This document shows, piece after piece, positions 6,575 through 11,924 of a stretch of 11,924 nt of DNA. Under the pieces are notes generated by a model. The model was not told the origin of the DNA, searched no databases, and was given only the letters and a program-made list of their open reading frames with translations. A program made the translations under genes and the position numbers. This DNA comes from Flavobacterium sp. (GTDB lineage: Bacteria > Bacteroidota > Bacteroidia > Flavobacteriales > Flavobacteriaceae), in the NCBI GenBank assembly GCA_030682755.1, contig JAUXNR010000367.1:1-11924 (forward strand), read 5' to 3'. Each line of letters opens with the position of its first letter. Positions within the stretch are counted from its first letter, which is position 1.

Positions 6575-7309
6575 TTAATTTTTTATTCCGCTTACCACGG
6601 CATTTTCTGTTCTTTTCATTACTTCTTCAAAGGGAACTCCTTTGATTGGGAAAGGCTCTTGAATTGTGAATGTAATTCGGTTTCCCAATCCCATTGGAAA
6701 TTGACCAAATCGACTCATTTTCCAGGAGTTATTTATGGATATCGGCACGATATATGCCGACGGTGCATATTTGTGTAAAATCTTTAATCCGTTTTCAGAG
6801 AATTTCTTCGGAACACCGGTTTTGCTCCGTGTTCCTTCCGGAAAGATTACTGTTGCCCTTTTGTGTTCTTCAATATATTCTGCCATCACTTTTATGGCTG
6901 CCAAAGCTTGTTTTGGGTCTTTTCTATCAATTAAAACGGAGCCTCCATGTCTTAAATTGTATGATACGCTTGGAATTCCTTTTCCCAATTCCTTTTTACT
7001 GATAAATTTCGGATGCCATTTACGCATGAACCAAATGATTGCCGGAATATCATACAAACTTTGATGGTTTGCAACAATAATCAAAGGTACGCCTTTTGGA
7101 ACAATTTCCCTATTTTGAAAATCATATGTTGTGCCTAAAATGTGTGTATTGCGAACCAAGAAGAAATTTAACAACCCTACGCTTTTTTTGTGAGCTTCAT
7201 ATCCAAACACATTTAAACATATCCATTGAATGGGATGGAAAATGCATAAAAGAGTTCCAAACAATAAATAATACAGTATTGAAATTGGATAGGAAATTAG
7301 TTTTTGCAT
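6575..7309 (-). CDS. PlsC-like 1-acyl-sn-glycerol-3-phosphate acyltransferase
   Basis: Membrane-bound acyltransferase of 244 residues that would esterify position 2 of lysophosphatidic acid to give phosphatidic acid. The catalytic HX4D motif is NHQSLYD (His82, Asp87), preceded by VPLIIVA. The glycerol-phosphate binding motif is FPEGTRS (156-162). KKELGKGIP (105-113) and VPISINNSW (188-196) fit the later blocks of the family. A hydrophobic N-terminus (about 5-32) should anchor it to the inner membrane. It is the first gene of a pair with the acyl-ACP desaturase 4 nt downstream and is divergent from recA across 137 nt. A second PlsC-like protein is encoded at 11176-11916, so acceptor or acyl preference of each is open. 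Confidence 0.9.
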   Translation of the reverse strand: MQKLISYPISILYYLLFGTLLCIFHPIQWICLNVFGYEAHKKSVGLLNFFLVRNTHILGTTYDFQNREIVPKGVPLIIVANHQSLYDIPAIIWFMRKWHPKFISKKELGKGIPSVSYNLRHGGSVLIDRKDPKQALAAIKVMAEYIEEHKRATVIFPEGTRSKTGVPKKFSENGLKILHKYAPSAYIVPISINNSWKMSRFGQFPMGLGNRITFTIQEPFPIKGVPFEEVMKRTENAVVSGIKN

Positions 7310-7326
7310 AGGTTTTAAAATGAATA

Positions 7327-7334
7327 CAAAAATA
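7327..7334 (-). promoter_or_regulatory. Probable -7 promoter element for the plsC-desaturase pair
   Basis: On the minus strand this reads TATTTTTG, an exact TAnnTTTG match, 17 nt before the ATG at 7309. The leader would be only about 10 nt, similar to that of the aminopeptidase. No TTG is found at the proper distance, so support is partial. Confidence 0.4.
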
Positions 7335-7364
7335 AGAAATCGATTTTAGTAAAACATTCTCTTT

Positions 7365-7393
7365 TTGTGATAAATATTTTATTTCTACATTAA
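7365..7393 (+). promoter_or_regulatory. Possible recA promoter
   Basis: TTG (7365-7367), 18 nt, then TACATTAA (7386-7393), which keeps the TAnnTT part of the -7 element. Transcription would begin near 7400, just before or within the palindrome at 7405-7422. An alternative -7 is TATTTTTA at 7403-7410, which overlaps the palindrome but lacks an upstream partner. Confidence 0.3.
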
Positions 7394-7404
7394 AAAAAAA
7401 AGTA

Positions 7405-7422
7405 TTTTTACAGTTGTAAAAA
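7405..7422 (+). promoter_or_regulatory. Perfect palindrome in the recA leader, candidate SOS operator
   Basis: TTTTTACA-GT-TGTAAAAA is an 18-bp inverted repeat with 8-bp arms and a 2-bp centre, ending 24 nt before the recA ATG at the likely start of transcription. recA is under LexA-type repression in many bacteria, and its operators are short palindromes placed like this. No lexA gene lies in the window, and I do not recall a fixed operator consensus for this phylum, so the role is inferred from position and symmetry. Confidence 0.5.
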
Positions 7423-7446
7423 ATTAAAATTTAAAGCCACTATATT

Positions 7447-8451
7447 ATGAGTTCAGAGAAAGAAGCCAAATTAAAAGCCCTTCAGTTAACCTTAGACAAA
7501 CTAGACAAAACCTATGGAAAAGGCACTGTGATGAAAATGGGAGACAAGGCGGTTGAAGAAGTTGAAGTAATTTCTTCGGGTTCGTTAGGTCTCGACATTG
7601 CATTAGGTGTAAACGGCTACCCAAAAGGTAGAGTTATAGAAATTTATGGTCCGGAATCCTCCGGTAAAACAACCCTTACGCTTCATGCCATTGCTGAAGC
7701 TCAAAAAGCAGGAGGCATTGCGGCATTCATTGATGCAGAGCATGCTTTTGATCGCAATTATGCAGAAAAATTAGGTGTTGACATTGAAAATTTAATCATT
7801 TCACAACCGGATAACGGTGAACAAGCTTTAGAAATTGCAGAAAATCTGATTCGTTCAGGAGCTATTGATATTGTTGTTATTGACTCTGTTGCGGCCTTAA
7901 CACCAAAAAGCGAGATTGAAGGCGAAATGGGAGATTCTAAAATGGGATTACATGCCCGTTTGATGTCACAAGCATTGAGAAAATTAACTGCAACCATAAG
8001 CAAAACAAATTGTACTGTGTTTTTTATCAATCAATTACGTGAAAAAATTGGTGTAATGTTTGGAAATCCTGAAACTACTACGGGTGGAAACGCCTTAAAA
8101 TTTTATGCTTCTGTGAGGTTAGACATCCGAAGAGCCACTCAAATTAAAGATGGTGACAATGTGATTGGAAACAGAACAAAAGTAAAAGTGGTTAAAAACA
8201 AAGTTGCTCCACCCTTCAAAACTGCCGAATTTGACATTATGTATGGCGAAGGCGTTTCAAAAACCGGAGAAATATTAGATTTAGCCGTAGAATTTGAAAT
8301 CATAAAAAAATCAGGTTCATGGTTTAGTTATGGTGAGACCAAATTAGGTCAAGGCAGGGATGCCGTAAAATCTTTAATCAAAGATAACCCGGAACTAGCT
8401 GATGAACTTGAAGGCAAAATCAAGGACATTTTAAAAGAGAAGGCCCTTTAA
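7447..8451 (+). CDS. recA: Recombinase RecA
   Basis: DNA-dependent ATPase of 334 residues that forms filaments on single-stranded DNA, carries out strand exchange in recombinational repair, and triggers the SOS response by promoting repressor self-cleavage. The Walker A motif is GPESSGKT (68-75) and the Walker B region is [14 protein letters not shown] (140-153). The L1 DNA-binding loop includes EGEMGDS (158-164). The RecA signature and L2 loop run through [21 protein letters not shown] (194-214). The N-terminal polymerisation helix (about 1-30) and C-terminal domain (about 270-334) are complete, with a charged tail shorter than in E. coli. The start is unambiguous. It is divergent from the lipid pair and ends at a strong terminator, so it is transcribed alone. 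The leader palindrome suggests damage control. Confidence 0.99.
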   Translation: MSSEKEAKLKALQLTLDKLDKTYGKGTVMKMGDKAVEEVEVISSGSLGLDIALGVNGYPKGRVIEIYGPESSGKTTLTLHAIAEAQKAGGIAAFIDAEHAFDRNYAEKLGVDIENLIISQPDNGEQALEIAENLIRSGAIDIVVIDSVAALTPKSEIEGEMGDSKMGLHARLMSQALRKLTATISKTNCTVFFINQLREKIGVMFGNPETTTGGNALKFYASVRLDIRRATQIKDGDNVIGNRTKVKVVKNKVAPPFKTAEFDIMYGEGVSKTGEILDLAVEFEIIKKSGSWFSYGETKLGQGRDAVKSLIKDNPELADELEGKIKDILKEKAL

Positions 8452-8452
8452 T

Positions 8453-8483
8453 AAAAAAACCACGTTAAGACGTGGTTTTTTTT
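8453..8483 (+). terminator. Intrinsic terminator of recA
   Basis: CCACGT (8460-8465) and ACGTGG (8470-8475) form the stem around TAAG, extended by an A-run pairing with the following T-run (8476-8483). It lies 1 nt after the recA stop. Confidence 0.9.
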
Positions 8484-8487
8484 CATC

Positions 8488-8519
8488 TTGACGCAACCAT
8501 TTCTTTTCAAATACATCTA
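8488..8519 (+). promoter_or_regulatory. Weak candidate promoter for the lipoprotein-sigma operon
   Basis: TTG (8488-8490), 21 nt, then TACATCTA (8512-8519), which only partly matches TAnnTTTG. It sits right after the recA terminator. An ECF-type, autoregulated promoter is equally possible here, but its motif cannot be recognised from one copy. Confidence 0.25.
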
Positions 8520-8541
8520 ACAAATAGAATTTAATAGCATT

Positions 8542-8955
8542 ATGAAAAAAATACTTTTTATTTTAACCGCATTGTTTATCTTTTCATGTACACCGGATGA
8601 TTCACCAAGATATCATTATGTGATTTTACCGGTTGAAAGTTTTGAAGTCCCTGAAACTGTTCAAACCGGCCAGGTTTATCCTATCAAGGTAACTTATAAG
8701 AGGCCTACAACCTGTCATGTTTTTGAAGGTTTTTATTACGACATTTATTATGAACTTCGAACCGTTGGTGTGCAAAATATAGTTGTTGACCGAAATGATT
8801 GTGTAGCTACAGATCCGGACGAAGCACCAATTGTGAAAAGTTTTGATTTTTCTCCAATGCAAATGGCTCCTTACACTTATGTTTTTAGGTTTTATAAAGG
8901 GAAAGACGAAAATGGAAATAATATTTTTGAAGAAGTTGAAATACCAGTTGAATGA
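8542..8955 (+). CDS. Small putative lipoprotein, function unknown
   Basis: 137 residues beginning with a lipoprotein signal: two lysines, a hydrophobic core and the lipobox IFSC with acceptor Cys16. The mature protein would be lipid-anchored and face the periplasm or cell surface. The CTPDD after the cysteine has acidic residues close to it, which in Flavobacteriia can favour surface export. The rest is rich in beta-type strands (VILPVESFEVPETV, QVYPIKVTYKRP, YTYVFRFYKG), suggesting a compact Ig-like sandwich. Two cysteines (58 and 87) could form a disulphide. I do not recognise the family. It starts after the recA terminator and ends 24 nt before the sigma factor start with no terminator between, so it probably heads that operon and may take part in envelope sensing. 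That role is inference only. Confidence 0.75.
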   Translation: MKKILFILTALFIFSCTPDDSPRYHYVILPVESFEVPETVQTGQVYPIKVTYKRPTTCHVFEGFYYDIYYELRTVGVQNIVVDRNDCVATDPDEAPIVKSFDFSPMQMAPYTYVFRFYKGKDENGNNIFEEVEIPVE

Positions 8956-8979
8956 TCATTAAATGAACTTTATCAATTT

Positions 8980-9528
8980 GTGGGATTAGATGAATTAATA
9001 CGTAATTGTCAAAAAGATGATAGAAAAGCACAAGAACAGTTGTACCGACTTTTTGTCAATAAACTGTTTACTGTTTGCTTAAAATATTCGCGTAATTATG
9101 AAGAAGCCCAAGATAATTTACAAGAAGGATTTATTATTATTTTCAATAAAATAAGTCAGTTTAATTTTAAAGGATCTTTTGAAGGTTGGGCAAAGCGAGT
9201 GATGATTAATCATACGCTTCAACAATACCGTCAGGTAAGTTTTTTAGAAGTTTTGAACGAAAACATTCCAGACGAAATTGAAATTGAAATTGAAAACGAA
9301 TCAGTATCTATGGATTTTCTGATGAAAATCATTCAAGAATTGCCAGACAGGTATCGATTGGTTTTTAATTTATATGTGTTGGACGGCTATTCACATAAAG
9401 AAATTGCAACCATGCTCGATATTAGTGAAGGTACATCAAAATCAAATCTGGCTAGAGCACGCATTATTTTAAAAGGAAAAATTGACGAATTTTCAGATTC
9501 GTTTGATAATAAAAAATATAATTCCTAA
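8980..9528 (+). CDS. ECF-family RNA polymerase sigma factor
   Basis: Sigma-70 family regulator of 182 residues with only regions 2 and 4, the ECF layout. Region 2 (about 20-90) contains LFTVCLKYSRNYEEAQDNLQ followed by FEGWAKRVMINHTLQQYRQ, the core-binding and -10 recognition helices. Region 4 (about 120-172) contains LPDRYRLVFNLYVLDGYSHK and IATMLDISEGTSKSNLARAR, a clear helix-turn-helix. An acidic linker (IEIEIENESVS) lies between. The GTG at 8980 is the only usual start in frame after the preceding stop at 8953, and it places the domain correctly. The stop is 2 nt before the next gene, so sigma and partner are co-translated. The neighbour has an anti-sigma-like N-terminus, the usual pairing for ECF factors. 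Target genes are unknown. Confidence 0.92.
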   Translation: MGLDELIRNCQKDDRKAQEQLYRLFVNKLFTVCLKYSRNYEEAQDNLQEGFIIIFNKISQFNFKGSFEGWAKRVMINHTLQQYRQVSFLEVLNENIPDEIEIEIENESVSMDFLMKIIQELPDRYRLVFNLYVLDGYSHKEIATMLDISEGTSKSNLARARIILKGKIDEFSDSFDNKKYNS

Positions 9529-9530
9529 CC

Positions 9531-11057
9531 ATGGAAAAAAAGAATATTGATCGTTTGTTTCAGGAAAAACTCAAAGATTTTGAGGCTGCTCCCAGTAACG
9601 ATATTTGGAACAACATAGCTTCTGAATTAGATTCAAATCAAAAAAGAAAAGTTGTCCCCCTTTGGTGGAAATTGGGTGGCGTTGCTGCCTTGTTATTGGG
9701 TGGATTGTTGTTGATTCCTTTTTCAACTGAAGAAGAGAAAACACCAATCGTTTTGGATGCTCAAGAAGTTTTAAAACAAAATGAAAACTCCAAAAATACA
9801 GAAATCGTTTTGGGAACTCCTTCTAAGTCTGAACAAAATGAAATGGAAGTTGAATCACAACAAAACAACAGCACAAGACAAAAAGACAATCAAGGTAACT
9901 CTATCACCAATCCAAATTCCATCACTACCTTGACGCAAGAACATATTGAAGCAAAACAAAAACAAAACACAAATCAAAACCGCAGTAAGGGTTCTGATAA
10001 AAATATTTTAAAAACCAACATAGAAAAGACCAAAAACGGTGTTGCTCAAACAGAAAAACCAAGCGATAATGAGATTACCGAAAAACGTTCTGTTTCTTCT
10101 GATATAAAAGAAAAAAATGGCACTTTAGAAGAAAAATCAGTTGTTGCCTTTGAACAAAAGAAAAATGAAAATTCAACCGATGATTTAGTTCAACAATCAG
10201 CGTTGGAAAATAAAACAAAAAACATATCCTCTTTTAAAGAGTTTGATAAAGAAATAGATTCTGCTCTTGTTTTGCAAGAAACAGAACCTAATACGTTGGA
10301 AGAATTGCTAAAAGAAAAAGAAGAGAGTTTCTCTAAGGAATCAAAAGTAGACAGGTGGCAAATAGGCCCGCTTATTGCCCCTGTTTATTTTAATTCTGTT
10401 TCCAACGGATCACCGATTGATGCTGAGTTTGCTTCCAATGCAAAAAATTATGAAAACGATATGGCTTTTGGTATTGGACTTCAATACGCCATTAGTCCAA
10501 AAGTTTCTTTACGAACCGGAATCAGTAAAGTAAATTTGGGTTATAACACCAACGATATTGTGTTTTATGCAGAATTGAATTCTACAATGCTTAGAACCAT
10601 AAATTATTCTAATGTGGGTAATCCTATTATGGTGCACAGTACTACCGCTCCTCCTTCTTCTACTTTTGCAGAAAATGCAATTCAAGAAAAAAACCAAGGC
10701 TATATGAATCAGCGAATGGGGTTCATTGAAATGCCATTAGAGGTGTCTTATAAATTACTCAACAGAAAATTTGGCATTAATTTTATTGGAGGTGCAAGTA
10801 CCTTATTGCTTACTGATAATGAGATTTCTGTTTATAGCAACGATGGTTTTTCAGGAAGCCTTGGTGAGGCAAATAACATTAACACTGTCCATTTTAGTGC
10901 TAATTTAGGTGTTGGGTTTGAATATAAGTTTTGGAAAAATTTTCAAGCCAATTTTGAGCCCATGTTTAAATATCAACTTAACACCTTTAACACTAATCCC
11001 GGAAATTTTAAACCTTATTTCATTGGTTTGTATACGGGAATAAACTATCGGTTTTAA
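9531..11057 (+). CDS. Putative dual-membrane-spanning anti-sigma factor (cytoplasmic head, one helix, long linker, outer-membrane beta-barrel)
   Basis: 508 residues with four parts. Residues 1-40 form a charged cytoplasmic head with FEAAPSNDIWNNIASEL, the pattern seen at the start of Bacteroidota anti-sigma proteins. Residues 43-64 (PLWWKLGGVAALLLGGLLLI) are one transmembrane helix following KRK, consistent with a cytoplasmic N-terminus. Residues 65 to about 273 are a Gln/Asn/Lys/Glu/Ser-rich, probably disordered linker. Residues about 275-508 alternate polar and hydrophobic residues in about eight strands and end in GLYTGINYRF with a terminal Phe, the signal for outer-membrane barrel insertion (PorT/OmpA-like barrel). 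The upstream stop is 2 nt away, so it is made with the ECF sigma factor. One chain would thus join an outer-membrane sensor to a cytoplasmic sigma factor. I recall similar dual-membrane anti-sigma factors (Dma) reported in Bacteroides as regulators of vesicle formation. Binding to the sigma factor is inferred. Confidence 0.8.
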   Translation: MEKKNIDRLFQEKLKDFEAAPSNDIWNNIASELDSNQKRKVVPLWWKLGGVAALLLGGLLLIPFSTEEEKTPIVLDAQEVLKQNENSKNTEIVLGTPSKSEQNEMEVESQQNNSTRQKDNQGNSITNPNSITTLTQEHIEAKQKQNTNQNRSKGSDKNILKTNIEKTKNGVAQTEKPSDNEITEKRSVSSDIKEKNGTLEEKSVVAFEQKKNENSTDDLVQQSALENKTKNISSFKEFDKEIDSALVLQETEPNTLEELLKEKEESFSKESKVDRWQIGPLIAPVYFNSVSNGSPIDAEFASNAKNYENDMAFGIGLQYAISPKVSLRTGISKVNLGYNTNDIVFYAELNSTMLRTINYSNVGNPIMVHSTTAPPSSTFAENAIQEKNQGYMNQRMGFIEMPLEVSYKLLNRKFGINFIGGASTLLLTDNEISVYSNDGFSGSLGEANNINTVHFSANLGVGFEYKFWKNFQANFEPMFKYQLNTFNTNPGNFKPYFIGLYTGINYRF

Positions 11058-11143
11058 TTATAGATTTTGGCTTTTTAGCTAACAAAATATGTTTTTAGTT
11101 ACGTTCGTTATTACTTTTTTCTCCCAAAATCAGTAATAATCTT

Positions 11144-11176
11144 AGAAAAGAGCACGCTGCTACAGTGCTCTTTTCT
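11144..11176. terminator. Bidirectional terminator between the anti-sigma gene and the convergent acyltransferase
   Basis: AGAAAAGAGCAC (11144-11155) and GTGCTCTTTTCT (11165-11176) pair perfectly over 12 bp around a 9-nt loop. A/T-rich stem ends give a T-run on both strands. Its last base is the first base of the acyltransferase stop codon on the minus strand. Confidence 0.85.
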
Positions 11177-11916
11177 TATTTTAAATAAGCAATCAATTGA
11201 TTTAAAATCACATTTCTTGTTTTTTCATTCAGCTGTTTTTTATCATCATTCGTACAACCCTTTGTTTCTATAAACGAATGGATTTTTGCTCTCATTATAC
11301 CCGGGCTTCCGCTAAAAAAAGTATATGAAAATCGTTTTTTGTTGTCTGCAAATGTTATTGGAACAACTGGAATTTGATGATCAATTGCCAGTCGGAATGC
11401 TCCGTCTTTAAATTCTTCCAACAAAATACTTTCGTCATCGGGCACCATACCTTCCGGGAAAATGCAAATACTCAATCCTTGGTTTAATCTTTTTTGAGCT
11501 CTTTCAAAAACGGCTGATCGGCTTTTGGAATTATTTCTGTCCACTAAAATACAGGTTCTTTTGTAGAAAAAACCGAACAAAGGAATTTTTACCAACTCCT
11601 TTTTTCCCACAAAAACAAACGGATTTTTAACCACACTAAGCATTAACATAATGTCTGTCATTGAGGTGTGATTGGCCACTAACATATAACTTTTTCCGGG
11701 TTCTAAAGCTTGTTCCTGTTCAAGTTTTACATAAAAACCCATTCCAAATAAAATACTTCTGGCCCAAAAACGAGCCAATTTAAAGAAAAAAGGATACCAT
11801 TCTTCTTTCAGAATTGAAATCACTAATAGCGGGAATAGGATGAGAATTATACCTGTTACAAGGATATAAAACCAAATTCGCCAAAGGAGCCAAAAAATAA
11901 TTTTAAATAACTTCAT
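11176..11916 (-). CDS. PlsC-like acyltransferase (second copy)
   Basis: Membrane acyltransferase of 246 residues, probably 1-acyl-glycerol-3-phosphate acyltransferase in phospholipid synthesis. The HX4D catalytic motif is NHTSMTD (His83, Asp88). VGKKELVKIPLFG (103-115) and LVDRNN (124-129) are the second block, FPEG (153-156) the third, and VPITF (185-189) the fourth. After FPEG it has MVPDD instead of the TRS of the copy at 6575-7309, so the two are clear paralogues that may differ in acyl donor or acceptor. The N-terminus has a long hydrophobic stretch (about 5-36) that should anchor it in the inner membrane. It converges on the sigma/anti-sigma operon, sharing its terminator. The ATG at 11916 is 8 nt from the window edge, so its promoter and operon partners are out of view. 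Confidence 0.9.
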   Translation of the reverse strand: MKLFKIIFWLLWRIWFYILVTGIILILFPLLVISILKEEWYPFFFKLARFWARSILFGMGFYVKLEQEQALEPGKSYMLVANHTSMTDIMLMLSVVKNPFVFVGKKELVKIPLFGFFYKRTCILVDRNNSKSRSAVFERAQKRLNQGLSICIFPEGMVPDDESILLEEFKDGAFRLAIDHQIPVVPITFADNKKRFSYTFFSGSPGIMRAKIHSFIETKGCTNDDKKQLNEKTRNVILNQLIAYLK

Positions 11917-11924
11917 GAAGTCAA

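Overview
This is an AT-rich stretch of a Bacteroidota chromosome, most likely Flavobacteriaceae and close to Flavobacterium. Evidence: a secreted peptidase ends in a type IX secretion (Por) sorting domain. Several genes have the Bacteroidota sigma-A promoter signature (TTG or TTTG, about 19-21 nt, TAnnTTTG) in place of -35/-10 boxes. Shine-Dalgarno sequences are absent, and RecA and the acyl-ACP desaturase look typical of this group. All functional calls come from reading the sequence; no database search was run.

Layout. 1-308 is the C-terminal end of an ACR3-type arsenite efflux permease that starts outside the window. 577-2487 is a secreted M1 zinc aminopeptidase, and 2565-3887 is an RseP-type site-2 protease. 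3920-4605 is a tRNA locus: a strong promoter, a 5' tRNA half, an intact tRNA-Asn(GTT) with its terminator, a GIY-YIG nuclease frame without a normal start codon, then the complementary 3' tRNA half with its own terminator. 4606-4852 has no convincing gene but carries three copies of an 11-bp direct repeat.

The next three genes are on the minus strand: an HD-domain phosphohydrolase (4853-5497), a soluble acyl-ACP desaturase (5581-6570) and a PlsC-like acyltransferase (6575-7309). The last two form a tight lipid pair. recA (7447-8451) diverges from them and has a perfect palindrome in its leader. A small lipoprotein (8542-8955), an ECF sigma factor (8980-9528) and a 508-residue protein (9531-11057) probably form one operon. 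A bidirectional terminator separates that operon from a convergent second PlsC-like acyltransferase (11176-11916).

Two parts deserve most attention. The protein after the sigma factor appears to have a cytoplasmic anti-sigma-like head, one inner-membrane helix, a disordered linker of about 210 residues and an outer-membrane beta-barrel. It would therefore be a single-chain anti-sigma factor crossing both membranes. The tRNA locus looks like a roughly 470-bp unit (intact tRNA-Asn plus GIY-YIG frame) nested inside a second, degenerate tRNA gene split at position 26/27, with palindromes in that tRNA's D and variable loops.
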